64,000 nt of DNA from Gorsachius magnificus (taxonomy: Eukaryota > Chordata > Aves > Pelecaniformes > Ardeidae), in the NCBI GenBank assembly GCA_034008185.1, contig CM067082.1:156371895-156435894 (forward strand). Direction: 5' to 3'. This document shows positions 9,401 to 24,400 of the stretch, in pieces (the stretch's first letter is position 1; each line of letters begins with the position of its first letter). A model generated the notes under the pieces. It saw only the letters and a program-made list of their open reading frames with translations. It had not been told where the DNA came from and did no database searches. The position numbers were made by a program, and so were the translations under genes.

Positions 9401-12400
9401 CTCCAGTGCTTCCACTGCATGAGCCAGTTTCTGATCTAGAGCTGACCAGAGCTGCACAGGGGTGGTGGGACCTTGAAAGCTCAGCTCATAAGAGCTGAAG
9501 GCCAAACTTGCCTGCCCTGTCTCCCTCTTCTGTCTCTGCATAGCTGCTCTCTGAGAAGAGGGCCTTAGGTTGGATAGGGATTTTGAAGCTTTTTTGGAGA
9601 CTGCTGAGGAGATGCTACATTGGAATATCCCCCTGGGGGAGACTGTCGTGAACCTGGTCTCCTAGATCAGACCACCAGAGGTGTAAGACATTCTGCTGCC
9701 AGGAGCTCCGTATTGATCCTCTGTTCCAGTTACATGGAGCAGTGGTGACTTCAGGGCTTGGGTTCTCTGGTCGCTTGGGTTCTGTAGAGTACAAATGGGA
9801 CTGTTCTTATCCTAATGCTGCCTGAGGCATTTGAGAGGAAGGAGCTTAATGCATTAAAACTGTCTTGATCTGCTGGATGTAAAGGCTCCCTCTGCCTAAC
9901 CACGCAGCTACAGCTACCTCCTACCTGGAGAAAGCACTCTTGGGTGGGATGGCACTTGCTTAGTCCATACTAAAAGCCTATGTTGGACACAAACTTCTTT
10001 ACCTCAAGTTCCCTGACTGTCCAGGTAGCAACCTGCCAGCTTCCTAGCGCTTCTCTGAGGGCGTGTGTTGAAGCAATCCAAGAAGTCTCACGTACCTGGC
10101 TTTCCAGACTGCAAACATACTGAGCCTCTGGCTCCCCTCCATAATGAAGCAGCCTTTCTCTGCAGCCAAAAAAAGCTCTCTAGTGGCTTGTAGCATGTTA
10201 ATGCAATGGGTTTCTTGATCAGAGCAGCCATCAAGCAGAGGGCCTGTTGCTTGTGCTGCTAAATGCTGATGAGAGGCTCCTCCTCCTCCTGCAGAATGTG
10301 GCTGTAGGTCATGAACCAGCCCATGGTGTGGCTCCAGGTGGGACAGGTAGGATATAAGTTCCTGACTTACTGGAGCCAGCTCAGGTCAAGTTGAACAGGA
10401 GCTAGAAATTATGATGCTGGGTAGAAAGGGTTAAGCCTTTAGAAGCTGGTTCTGTGACATCTAGTTGCAAGTTTTTCCTTTTCTATTTTTTTAGCTGTGC
10501 TTTTTAAGGTTCCCTTGGATCGTGGCTGTAAGTGCTAATGAATCTTATCTCTTGAGATACTGTCATAAAATACACTTATGAAGCTTATCAGCTCAGTAAG
10601 CTTTACATTTTATTGTAATGCATGTTTGCACTGTGCTAAGTGGAACAGCGAGTATTTTGACTACATGGATAAACATAGCAGTTACAGGATTTGCTGTAGC
10701 TGAAAGAAAAATCTGACTTTTTTCCCTTAGCTGTTGCGGAGAACTTATTTCAAATGGATCAAGCAGCTCCTGCATGTGCTATGTGGTCTTCCACTCAGCT
10801 TGTGACCTTAAATCATTCTTCTCCAAGGTGTGGGGAGGATTTTGTTAATTCAGTTGCTGAAGGATTTCTTTGGGGGGGGGGGGGGGAAGGGGAAATGACA
10901 GGTTAAAAAAACTTGAACTCTTCCTTTGGAAAGAACACAGAGAAAAACAGTTCTTCTATACATCCACTGTAGAACATGCAAACTCAACAGTATCTGACAT
11001 TAATGCTGAGTCTGTGCTGGCTTGGAAGGTAGCATGGAGCGTGCAGTTCATGTTGATGGGATGTCATGCCGTAAGGGAGTTGGCATGAATTTTATGAGCG
11101 GATTCATTTGGCCTAGCTCATTAAAATAGCATTAATTGGATAGCCAGATGCTTATGCAGTTTGGGGGGGAAAAACTAGCTCGCTCTGACTTGTCCATCCA
11201 GCTCACAGCAAATGCACAAGTTTCACAATTGTAGCAAAAGTTTCCTTTCCTGGAAAAACCGTTCTGAGTCTTCCAGAGACTGAAGTAGCACAAATTGGCC
11301 ATTTACTATGCATAGTAGTGGGTAGCTTTTTTATGCTGTGAAGCAATGTGTGATTTCCCCAGATATGAATGAAGCACTGAGGTGTCCATAGGAATATATG
11401 AGCTTTATTTAAAAACCTGTCAAATGGCCCTGTCTGGCTAAGTGGTCCTGGGAGGAATGGGCAGAAGTTTAGCGAGAGCCTTGGTCTGCTGTTGAACTGC
11501 TTGGAAACCAAATTGTAGAGCAAAGCAAAGAAGGGTCAAGCAACTGTTGCTTTCAGGACCTTCCTTTTGGAAGAAGTCAGCTGATGAGCAGAAGAATCAC
11601 AGAATGACAAGGGTTGGAAGGGATCTCCAGAGATCATCCAGTCCCACCCCTCTGCTCAAGCAGGCTCACCCAGAGCAGGGCACACAGGACAGCATCCAGG
11701 CAGAGGTTGAATATCTCCAGAGAAGGAGACTCCACAGCCCCCCTGGGCAGATTGGGCCAGGGCTCGGACACCCTTGAATTAGCTTCCATCTGCTCTTGGT
11801 CTACTTAATCTTTTCTCTATTGTTAGAAATGGATTAAAAATTAGCAAAATTAAGTTTCCTTTGAGATACACAAGGTGTTTCTTGAGCCTGACCCCTGGGT
11901 GATGCCTTCATGTGTAACATACAGGTAGGTGTGACAGGCCACCAGGATGAATTACTTTGATGCACAGAGCCAATGGCTTGACACTGGGTTTCCTGCTTCT
12001 GTATCTTAAGCACCAATTGACTTTTTCCGAGAAGGAGCTGGTTGTGACCTTGCTCTGAAAGCATCAGCACTGCTCGATGAACATCTGCTGAGGTAGGCTC
12101 ACCCATGTCTCAAGAATACCTGTTATAACTTGCGATGACTGGAAGTTAGTAACCTTTAAATTCCACCTCCACAAAGTGCCTTATGTTCCCTGCTGCCATC
12201 AATCAGCTGTATGTGGCAGCTTCCCCAGCTCTGTGTGTGGGAGTGTGTGGTATGATGCTACAGCCTGGTGCTACCTCACCCCTCCGCCAGCTTGGCTGGA
12301 GGGGCTGTGGGTAGGGGTCTGCAGGACCACCAAGTGCTCTCGTTGCACAGCTTGTGAGCTGTGGCATGCACAGCTGGGCAGGTTGCTCTCATGACTTGTT

Positions 12401-15400
12401 TGCTGTGGTCTGCATAGACTTCCCCACCCGATTGCTTAGAAGAAACTGCACAGAGGCATTGCTATTCCCTAGTCATAGAACCATAGAATTGTTTAGGTTG
12501 GAAAAGACCTTTAAGATCATCAAGTCCTCAAGATCTGCTTACAGGTAATTCCCAGCATAGGTCTTTCTGTGTGAACCCCTGCTGAGTTGGGTGCATTGAC
12601 TATTATGGTGAGCTCAGACCTTTAAATATACTCATTGTAATGTCTTCTCTGCAGGTTAGTCATATTTTTTTAAAGGTGGGTGATCTCATGCTTGGTATGG
12701 CAACAAAACAAAGCCAAGGAACCCTTTGAGGCCATAACTGCACTTCTGTTAGATGCAACTGAAGATTGTAAGTGAAACTGGGTTTGCATGTGGCAGAGGA
12801 CCTCTTGTGGGGCTTTCCAGCTCCATTTTCTAGGATTACTTTTAGTAAGCACCTTGCTCTCTGAAGTTACCAAGGTGAAGTGTTCAGTCTGCTGGATATT
12901 GAGATAGTGCTTCTTGGCTAGGCCTGAAGCTGAGCTTATAGGGGCTTCACTTTACCCTGGTGACCAATACAATGCCTCACTTGGAAACAGCGCTAAGAAC
13001 TCTGGTAGCGACTGCTTGTAGGGTTTTTTCGTGGGGATCTACTCTCCTTGGCCTTAGCACTGAAGCTCCTCACTCTGCCTGCAGGAAGGGTAGGCTTCTT
13101 ACCTGCAGGAGGTCTGCCAGACACTTTTCCAGATGGTTTGCTTCCCTCATACCTTGCTTTGATTTCAGTGACTCCTTATTTCCATGGAAAACCAATCAGT
13201 CCTGCCTCGAGCCTCTTCTAAGGCAGTGCCTTTTCAGCACTGTGGAGTCTAGGTGAGGGCATATCTGACAAAGCATTGCAAAATACTCAGGCAAGTGAAG
13301 AAAATGTGCTTGTACTTGAGTTTAGCCTAGGAAAGGCCACTGTGTATTTTGGTATTTCTCAGCTTCTTGACATCCTACTGCTCTCTAGCCTCAAACACAA
13401 GTATCCCAACCCACTAGGTCTGAGGAGGCCTGGATAACTCCTTCAGTAGTCTCAAAGGAAACTTCTAGTGTCCCCCCTTGGGTATAGGAGCATCTGTGCC
13501 CCACTGACTTGGGGCACATCACTGTGTGCCCCTGCCCCTTGCAGTGGTGCTGCTTGTAGAGCTGAGCTTCTCCACTGTATGGAACTGGCTTTAGTCTTGC
13601 TCAGGTGAGAGTTATGGTGTGAATGAATGAGCTGTGACATCAGCTATGACATCAGAATGTCCGGGAGCCAAGTTCAGCTCAGGGTGGGATATTCTCCTGG
13701 GATCTGGGGCAGCTGGGGGGACTGGGTACCTGGGAAATGGCTGAGTGTGATTGCGCTGAGGATGAGGCTCTACCTTGGGCAAACCCTATTGAGCCAGCTG
13801 CATTGGTGTTGGCTTTGGGGACCTCTCCCAGAGCAATCGGTGACTTCAGTGGAGCTTGCCCAGCTCAGTGGCATCGAGGTAAGCTTGACTGCTTGCTGCA
13901 AGCCCTGCTGTGCTACAGCTCTCCAGGGCTGCCCATCTCTTCTGACAAGAAACCTTATCCTGGAGCCCAAACCCCTCTGGGGACAGTTCACCAGAACTGA
14001 TACTTCATTTAAAAGAACTGACTTGTTTTGCTTGATCTTGACAAAATTCTTTTCTAGCCCTAATCCTCTTCCAGTGTAAGATGAGATCTTGAAATACCTG
14101 GCAAACCTATAGCATAGCTCTCTTTCTGCATCTCTGGGCCTCTCTGTAATCAAAGGTGAGGGGGGGTAGGGATGTTTTCAGCCCTTGCCAAAGATAAATC
14201 TCCTGCTGGGAGCTATTTCCCAGTCTGTGGTTAGCAAGTTGATCTGACGGGCCAGAGGTGAAACAGCCACTTGAGCTGAATTACAGGGTCTAACCAAAGA
14301 TCCAACACTTCCTTTGGCTCATTAGCACGGCTGTGTTGCATCCCTGGTGACTATTTCTATCTTCTGGCTTGTCCCACATTGACTCCGGAAATCCAGAGGC
14401 TTAGCGTGAGGTTGAAGAGAGGACTGAAGCTGAAGAGCTGCTCTTGGGAATGTGAACTGGACTAAATGAGGCTTTCAGCAGTCCCTGTGGTCAGTGTTAT
14501 ATGGCTATTCTTTGTTTTGCCTGATTTGAAGCCATAATATCCATGCTGGTTTTTGTAGCTGATGAAAATGTGTTTACAGGTAGAGAAGTGTCTCTGCAAG
14601 GTGGAGGACAAATGCTGGGCCAAAGAGATAGCATCTGGAGGGGAGTGGGACCAGGCGTAATCCTACATTTGTCTTAACTTGCAGAAGGATCAACAGCCAT
14701 GCAGAAATAAATCTCACTTGATGTAGTGGAGATGCCTTAAAACCAACTGCAGTTTGTCTCTGGGGGAGGTTGTGGTCCCAGTCTTCCCCGGTGCATGGAC
14801 TGGGTTGCCTGTGGGCTGTCCCAGACACTGCCTTGTGGGAGGTACCAGGGTAAGAGGAGAGCATCCTCCCTGAGCCCTGCATCCCTTGAGGCACTTGCTT
14901 GGGCTGCTGCAAGGCTCATGGAAAATCTGAGGGCTGGAGCTGGCACTGGGAGGGGGGAGGCGAGCTTGAAAGGCTTGGCCTTTTCTGACTCATTGGAGTT
15001 TGGGACTGCACCAGGCTTGATGACCCTGTTACATGGTGACAGTGGCTGTATTTTTACCATGTCCCCTAGCAGCTGGCTGGGGTTGGATGCTCTCCCTTGC
15101 AGACCATGCTGTAGATGGTGGTGGGGGGGGGTACCTCCATGGTGAGGAGGTGGGTGGTGTCCCTGTGTGCTCCAGAGGTCGACTGAGTGTGGTGTGAGCT
15201 CCTCCTGGGGATGCTGTGCTTCAGCTGCCATGGGACACATCAGCAGCATGGGGTCAGGGCAGTTGGGTAGCCTTGTTCCAACAGATGCTCTTGCTTGCTT
15301 GTGTGGGGCTGTTTACTCTGTTACCAGAGCTCTTTGGAGCACTCCTTTCAAGTGCTTTCAATTGAATTGGCTCTAGAGATGGTGTCTGATGTATCTGGAT

Positions 15401-18400
15401 GTGTTCAGAGGCTGGGGTAAGTTTTACCTCATGGTTCCATGGGGGTGAATCCATCTGCATGGCTTTTGGGGGCAATCCATTAACCTCAGGATACTTCAGC
15501 TTGTAAACCAGAGTTGTTTTCAGGGGGAGCAGGCTGTGAGTGGAGTCAGGGACTTGGTGCGCATCCCTTGGCTCTTCTTAGGACCCCCAAGGGCTGTTAA
15601 ATTATAGACCAGGTCTGAAAGTGTCTTTTCTATGTGCCTGATATAGCAGAGCCCTCTGATGGGATTGGAGTTGCTGCTCCTATTGCAATAATACAGGGGG
15701 TTCAAAGACAAATGTATGATGATCTACTGATGGCTTAGGAAGCTCCAAAATACTAACAAGCAGGAAACCCCCAGCTTCAGGCTGCAAGGTCTGATTTCAC
15801 AGAATCCCAGAATGGCAGGGGTTGGCAGGGCCCTCCGGAGCTCACCCAGTGCCACCCCCCTGCCCAAGCAGGCTCACCCAGAGCAGGGGGCACAGGACAG
15901 TGGCCAGGCAGGGGTTGAAGATCTCCAGAGAAGGAGACTCCACAGCCCGCCTGGGCTAGGGCTTGGGCACCCTCAAAGTCAAGAAGTTCTTCCTCACATT
16001 CAACTGGAACCTCTTCTGCTTCAGTTTGTGCCCATTGCCCCTTGTCCTGGCGCTGGGCACCACCGAGAAGAGCCTGGCTCTGTTCTCATGACATCCACCC
16101 TTCAGATATTGGTAAATGTTTGAGATCCCCTCTCAGCTTGTCTTCAGGCTAAAAAGCCATGTAGCTTCAAAACAAGCCGTGTAGTTCAGCTTTCATTTTA
16201 AGGGTGCAGTGTTGCACCCGCTTATCCTTTCCCAGAGCCTTGCTGGGAGCTGCGTGGCTGGATTTTCAGAGCAGCTGCTGCCCTTGCATAAAGCACTATC
16301 CACGCATTGCTCTTGCTACTGTCAGCTGCCTGAGCCGCCTCTGTTTGTATATCTAAAACTTGAAGGCTGGAGAAGGAAGAAATCTGACCAGTGCAATGGA
16401 AACCTTCAATTCCCTGCGGTCCCAGGAGGAGAAGAGTAGCTTCGGGCTGAAGCTAGGAATGAACTTCATGTGTACGCTGCCTCGCCTCTCCAGGAGGAGC
16501 AGCCAGGAAAAATATCAACAGTTCCATTAAAAAGTCTGCTGGTTTGCTAAAGTAGTGGAATAAACATACCTGTAGGCATAACGGCCTGAACCGCACAGGA
16601 AACATTAACTAGAACGAACACACGCAGGCTTGCTCCCTCTCCCCCTGTATATCTAGCAGATAAAAAACACTGCGCGTCCATGGTAATGTGTAAATCAAAC
16701 AGCAGCTGGGGGGATTATTCTTAGCTGGGGAAGAACTGGCTTGGATCAAACAGAGGGGCTGGGTGCTTTCCTAGAAAGGCAAAACCTGTGCTGAGCCTGG
16801 TTGGTGCCGGGGGCGGTGGGGGGGGGGGGGAGGACCTGCAGCAGAAATTGGGACAGGATGGGGTTTGGGGTAGTCGTTAGCCCTCCCTTTGATTTCTGTT
16901 GCCCCTTCTTGGCTTCCTTCTCCCTGTTTCTGTGGGAAGTGTGTGTGGCTGAATTGGGTTTGCTCTAACCAGTTGCAGAGTTGATGTGGAAACCAATGGG
17001 AAGTGGGTGACACCCTTGGAGCTTGCAGAAGAGTGGGGTGGATGCGACAGCACCAAATGGGGAAACCACCCACCCACCCCCAGCCATTAGTGTATGGTGG
17101 AGGTGGTCCCTTTAGTCTTCCACTGGGCCCAAAATACATCTCCTGCCATCTCTGGGACAGGGGGAGCGGAGACCTGTGAACTTGCATCACATATTTCAGT
17201 GAGGGGATGTGAGCTTCAAGCATGGCTTGAATGAGAGATGCTGCCAGCACTTCTTGGACCAGTAACCTGGTCCCAGAGCTGCCCATAAAAACAGCTTCCC
17301 CCTTGGCCATACCCAGCGTATATGATATGTACAGAAAATACATGTGGAAAATGCCTTCGGTTGCAACCAGATGGCACCTGTCAAGCACAAGTAGACATTT
17401 CTATTAGTGTTCTTGTGTGAGTGTCTTGGACCACTCCCAGCCTCTGGATAGGAAAAATAGCCCTGCTGTAGCTGTCCTCCCAGCGGCAGATTGATGTGGT
17501 TATTGCATGCGAGAGACAGTCCCTGCACTCCCAGGCCTCCTCGGCACGGCCGCTTAGCACAACTAATCTGAACTGACTTTTGAAGTGGATTAGTTCAATT
17601 ACTCTTAACTAGCCCTGGTGGAAACGCTCCCCTTGGGGATTAAAGAGCCTTAATTCGCTTCAGCGTACTTGATTTCGATGCAAATCAGGCTAAACTGAAT
17701 TAAGGGTACTTTAGAGCCTTATGTGGAGGCACTCATTCAAAATTGATGTGGTTTAACCACCCCGTTTTGCATTCCGGTGCTCAGTTCATTCCAGTTAGCC
17801 TCGCCGAAGTGTCCCCTTACAGATGACTAATAGAGGTCAGATATAAAGCTGCAAACATATTACCTAGGCTAATGTGGGAATTGCTCCTGCATCTGCTGAT
17901 TCAGTGCTTAAACTTGCCCAGCCAGGGTGTTTTAGAGGTGTTTGCTCTCTTTTGGTTGTTTTCAATTTTCTCATTTCCACTTCTTGCTTGCTTTTTTTGA
18001 ATTCTTCAAACCAAACTCTTTGCTTTTTCACTTAAAAATGCAGGGCAGTGAGTCACGCCCCGGTTGTGCTCTGCTGTCCTTAACTCACTGGGTAAACTGG
18101 GAGTACTTCACCAACAGTGTGCTCATCCTCTTACTTGGTGATTTAACTCACCGCTTGAAGACGAGCTGGGGTTGTGCGAGGCCTTGGCCTCTGTTTCCCT
18201 GAAGCTTGAGTGAAAAATAGTCCTTACAGCTTGCCCTGGGCAAGTGGGCAGGATAATTCATGCTTTGGAGAGAGCTGGGCAGGACAGGGGTTTTCTTCTC
18301 TGTGTCTTGAGGAGAGGGGAATCCTGCCAGCGCCAAGCACAGGGAAGATCCACGAGCAGGGGGGGAATTGTCACAACGTATTTTATTATTTTATTTTTTT

Positions 18401-21400
18401 TCCTTCATACTCACCCTAAACATTTTGGCTCCCCTTTCCAAAGGGGAGAGGAGGTAGTGCTGATCCCTTTCCAGATGACGTTCTCCATCCCCTTGCCTGT
18501 ATCCCTGCAGTCCATTAACCATTTTAATACCATCCTGATGCCCTTGGGCTTCACCTGAGACTGCTGTTTTGCCGCTCTGGGCTTAAATTTAATCTCCGCT
18601 GAGTGGCTGCCAGCAGACTGGGGAGGGGATGGCTATTTGGCACAGCTTTACCATCTTTCACAGGGGCGGTGGCCGAGGAAAGGAAGGGTTAAACCCAAGG
18701 ACTGAAATGAGTGCCAACACTGCTCTTGGTGCTGCTTCTTCAGCCTGCCAGAGTGAAGGTTTATTTTACTAATAGCCCTCTAACTTCGCTCTCCCCGCTT
18801 TGCCTCCTCCCCTGCTTACGATACTTCAGCTCCTTTACTGAGTTTAGCATCACTTAAGAAATAGGTGAGCACAGTTTGGGTGGTCACAGGAGCAGCTGGC
18901 AGCTACATGAGGTTTTTTTTTTTTGGGTGGGGGGTGTACACACAAACTTTCACTTTCTTTAGCTTGGGTTTTTCACAGCGCTCGTGAGAAGTCCCCTGCA
19001 GGCTGTGGAGAAGGGAACTGGTGTTGCACACAAATGGGACGTGGATGCTGCTGCCCAAGGGCTGTGAGACCACTCTGTGCTTCGATGCTGCAGCTCTTTA
19101 AGTCCCTCAAAGGACCCACTGTGCTGCTCCGCAAAGCCTGCGTCTCCCTTTTGGCCATGGCGGAGGAGAGGCGTGTCCAAATCTGCCAGGGGTCCCTTTC
19201 CAAGCAGGTGTTTGGAGATGTTCAGGGTCTGTTGGGTTTTATTTTGGGAAGCAGAGGTGGAAGGACACAGCAGCCCACCACAGCTGGATTCTAAAGGAAG
19301 GACATGGAACTGTTGGAGCGGGGCCAGAGGAGGGCTACTAAAATGCTCCGAGGGCTGGAGCACCTCTCTTATGAGGACAGGCTGAGAGAGTTGGGGGTGT
19401 TCAGCCTGGAGAAGAGAAGGCTGCGGGGAGACCTGATTGCGGCCTTTCAGTATCTAAAGGGGGCCCATAGGAAAGGTGGGGACAAGCTTTTTAGTAGGGC
19501 CAGCTGTGACAGGACAAGGGGTAATGGTTTTAAACTAAAACAGGGTAGGTTTAGACTAGATAAAAGGAAGAAATTCTTTACAATGAGGGTGGTGAAACAC
19601 TGGAACAGGTTGCCCAGAGGGATAGTGGAGGCCCCATCCCTGGAAGCATTCAAGACCAGGTTGGACAGGGCTCTGAGCAACCTGATCTGGTTAAAGGTGT
19701 CCCTGCTCATGGTAGGGGGATTGAACTAGATGATCTCTAGGGGTCCCCTCCAATCCAAACCATTCTATGATTCTGTGATTCAACGTGTCTGGCAAGGCCC
19801 CTTTTTACAAGTGTCTGAACAATTGCTGGTAGGCACTTTCCCACACCAACCTTTCAAATGGTCCATGAAAGATGCTCTGCTGTAAGCCTGGCTGCTTTCA
19901 TCAGTGCTTTGCTTCCTAGCAATAAAGGTTTTCCTCTAAACGGTGACAGAAACTTCTCTGGCTAAGCCATAAGCCATTTTCATCTCATTTTCTTACCACC
20001 AAGGAACTTCTCCTTCCCTCTCTGTAGCAGCTTGTGCATGGCTGAAGAGCATCACCGTGTTGCTCTTCAGTCCCTGGCCACCTTTAGGCTTGGTTATGAA
20101 GTGGGCACAACCAATGACAACATGGGTGTTTGCTGATGTAGTTATGCATTAAATCTGGTTTCTCTGGTTAAATTTCCTGGAGCAGTAATGTAAATCAGTG
20201 ACTAAGTCCTGGGAGGTTTTTTTCTCTTATTCTTGCTCAAAGAATACCCTCAAAAAGGAATACTCAGAGTATTCTCTACCAGTGTAGGGAAAAAAACCTA
20301 GTCCTATAAACTTATTGTATCATTAGGTTTTTAATGACCTGAGCCAAAACTTTTGTCTTGCTAGGTTTTGGTGGCAAACCCTGATGAGTTTAGCACCATG
20401 AGGTGTTGGTGTTTCCTCCTTTAAGACATGAGGCCGTGAACCTCATATTTAGCATCTAGATTACATTCTCCGGGGGATATTGCTCTGGGCAATCCTGAAA
20501 AGAATGAGTACTGAGCACACACCACTACTTGTGCAAGCAGCAAACTTGTAACTTCACTCCTGAGAAAACACCGAGGTCTTACTGAAAGACGTTTCACCCA
20601 GGTGTAAATTTTTACTTGGGGATGATTCTGTCTTTCAATCTCATGATCTACAAAGAGGTGCTGTAAAGCATCCTGCCAAACTGTGCCATCTGCAAATCGC
20701 CTTCTCTCCTAGGGATGCCTGGACAAGCCTGGGAGACCTTTCCAGGATAGCTATTTGAAGGCCTCTCTGTTGAGGTCATGCTTGTGTTGAAGTAGGCTTT
20801 TAGTAGAAGACCACAAATAGGGTTGCCTGTGCTGGGAGAAAAGGTACCCCAATAGAAAAGAGAGGCCAGCTCCCCTGAGGAATTTCCATCCCTCTGTGCA
20901 GCAAGTTGGAGGTGAGGATCTGCTTTAGCTAATTAGTCTCCTGCCTCTATCTTGGGGATGTCATCCTTACTCAAAGCTTGTGGCCAGAAGACCTCAGACT
21001 TAAGTGATTGAAGGCATCTGGTATTTGATTGAGCTTGTGACAGTCACCCAAAGGAGGGAGGATAACGAGCTGCCTTTGTGAGGTGGAAATTGCTCACGTC
21101 AAAAGCTGTGGCTTTCCAAGCCTTGGGGCTTCCCAGGGTGCTGGACGGGGATCTCCACGGCTGCTCTTGTAATTAGTCAGGAGTGCTGGAAACCTAAACG
21201 CAAGACCTGCATAGACCTGTGAGTTGCGTTTTGGACCCGAATGAAATTATTCTGCTTGAGATGTGATTTCTTCCATTGTGAGTGGCTAAGACCATTGGGC
21301 AGAATGGTAAAGGACCTGCTGGAGTTTCCCTTAAAATGGGTTTGCAGTAGGTGGAAGAAATCCGGCAACATCTGAACTGAATTCTCCCTCCTGTGAGCTT

Positions 21401-24400
21401 GCAGTCTGAGGGATGCTGGCCTGCAGCATTCACGGGGGTCTCTGGCCTTTCCTTGCTTTGTTTTCAGGCTGTGTAAATTGACCCCTTCTTTCTTCTACTG
21501 CAACTTGACTTGTCCATAGGCTTGGAAAATATCTGCCTGACTTCCATCTACAAAAATGAACTAAGCAGTGTCAAAATTGGGAGTAATGAGTCGCCAATAT
21601 CAAGTGAGATATTGGTGTAAGTGTTTTATGGGGGTTATTTTTTGTGATTTAAGGTTGGTAAGTACGAACCTCAGAAGCTGAATTCTTGCTGTAATCAAGT
21701 GAATACTAGGAGGAGGGCTGGGCAGAGGAGCTGAACAGAACTAAATCTGGCGGAGTATCTAGGCTGCTACCAAGTCCTGTCCTGTGGCTACAAGGACTGG
21801 CCAAAGGATACCCAAAGGACAGATTTCTTTGCAGATTAAGCTCTTGTCCAATTAGATGATGAGGCCAACATCTTTGGTACTTAGAAATGTAACTTTAACA
21901 AATGATGGTGTTCTCTTAAAATCACTGAAAACTCTTAAAATCAATAAAAATCTCTGTTGTGGGATTTGTATACATCCTGCTTAACGAGTTCAGACTGGGA
22001 CTAGTTCTTGATCTCCTGCTGCCCTGTTTTCAGCAGCCTCTGAACGTGGGCCGTTGCATTTAGATGCCAGTATAATTTGGTAAGGATTTGTCCTTTTTAA
22101 TGGTTTCTTTCCCACCTCACTTTTTAAAGCTGCTCTAATTCCATATTGCCCTAATTGTGATATGCAAATTTTAAAAGGAAAATCACAGCCAATGTATTTT
22201 AAGATTCTTACGGGCAAGCAGCCCCCTGCTTAACATGATACATTTGGACGGCTTTTCTCACTAAGGAAAAATAAAAAGCCTTCCAAATCAAGAAAATTAT
22301 GTAAGCAAATCCGATGAGTGTGCTCTAAAATTAAACCTGCCTCACAAGCTCTGGGGCCTTCAGCATGAAACTGATGAAGACTATTTTGGGGAGACTGTAA
22401 AGGCATGTCTGGGGGGTGTCCAGTGGTGTCCTGAAATCCTCTCGCTCCATTGATCACCCTCTGCAACTGCCTGAAAGGGGGGTGTAGTGAGGTGGGGGTT
22501 GGTCTCTTCTTCCTGGTGGCAGGTGATAAGACAAGGGGAAATGGCCTCAAATTGGGCAGGTTTAGGTTGGAGACATTAGGAAAAAATTCCTTCCCCAAAA
22601 GGGTTGTCAGGCACTGGAAGGGGCTGCCCAGGGAAGGGGTCGAGTCCCCATCCCTGGAGGGATTTAGAAGCCAGGCAGATGAAGTGCTTAGGGACAGGGT
22701 TTAGTGGTGGGATGGCAGGGGTAGGGGAATGGTTGGGCTGGGTGATCTTAAAGGGCTTTCCCAACCTAAATGATTCTATGATCAACTCGCCCATTTGATA
22801 TGGCCAAAGGTGTAGGAATATTAAACTGTCAGGGACCGTCTTTGAGGAAGGACCAGCTCCCCAAGATCCTAAATGAGCCACGAGAGAGGCATCTAGCCCA
22901 GGAACTTCACAGAAACACTGAATAACTTGTTTCCTACCCTCATGTAACTCCTGCCACGCGGCATCCTACTCAAAGGCATGACTCTGTAGCACAGTTATAG
23001 CTTGGTGTGGCTTTGCTGTGGTGGAGCAAAGTGATGGATCATCATCTGTGACCAAAGACGTCTGGTGTGAGCTTCCTAAGCCTGGGGTTTGCAAGCTGTT
23101 ATGTGCACTCTGTAAACGATAGTTATTTTAGGATGGAAGTGCCAAACTGAGTTGCAAAGGCTGTTACGTGTCATCTTGCTGTAAACCCCTGTCCTCGGTC
23201 CGTGTGCATTGTGAGGACCCATCTTGTCTTGCTGCTGTGTCTTCATCCTCCTGTTTTGTTACCTAAACTCTTCTCCACTTTACAGTCACATAAAGTGTGC
23301 TTTTCTGCGGTACATGGCCAAAGCTGCTTTGGAGACCTCTGTTCCCATGCTGTGCGCTGTGTTTGGAGAGGGTCAGTAGTATTGTCCAGGACTTTGAGTG
23401 TCTCCATGAGATTTCCCCATGGGGACTCTGGTGTCAACCTTCCGTCCATTTTGGGGTGGCAGAAGGAAGACCCTCGTCTCGGCATGCAGTTGCTAGCGCA
23501 GTGTCTCCAGTTACAGTGAGATTTAATTGACCTCCTCCTTAGCATTTGTGCTGAGACTGCTTTGGGCTGTTGATAGGCTGGGGTCACTTAAGGGGTTCGT
23601 GGCACGTCTCCTGGCTGAAGCCAGATATAAACACCTGGAAATTCTTAGCAGGGAGCACCTCTCACATTATGTTCTTATGCCTGACAGATCTGTCAACTCA
23701 GCTGCACAAGTTATTTCCATCTAGGGATAAATCTCCCCTAGTTTTGTTTTACTCTGTCATGGTTTAACCCCAGCCACTCACTCCCCCTGGTGGGATGGGG
23801 GGGAGAATGGGAAGAGTAAAAGTGAGAACTCATGGGTGGAGATAACAACAGTTTAAGAGATAAAGAAAAAGCCACTTGTGCAAGCAAAGCAAAACAAAAC
23901 AAGGGATTCATTCCCTCCTTCCCATGGGCAGGCAGGTGCTCAGCCATCCCCAGGAAAGCAGGGCTCCATCATGCGTAACGGTGACTTGGGAAGACAAATG
24001 CCATCACTCCAAATGTCTTTCCCCTTTCTCCTTCTTCCAGTTTCTATACTGACCATGGTGTCATATGGTCTGGAATAGCCCTTGGGCCAGTTGGGGTCAG
24101 CTGTCCTGGCTGTGCCCCCTCCCAGCTTCTTGTGCCCCTGGCGGAGCTGGGGAAGCTGAAAAGTCCTTAACTGGTGTGAGCACAACTTAGCATCATCAGT
24201 GAGTTATCAACATTATTCTCATACTAAATCCAAAACACAGCTGCTATGAAGAAAATTAACTCTCTCCCATCTGAAACCAGGACAGTATCCACCCCTTATT
24301 CCGTACCATGTATGTCATGCTCAGGTCCTACACTATCCAATACATCCTCATTAACCACCCCCCCCTTCCCATCCTTTGATATAATATAGAGATACCATTC

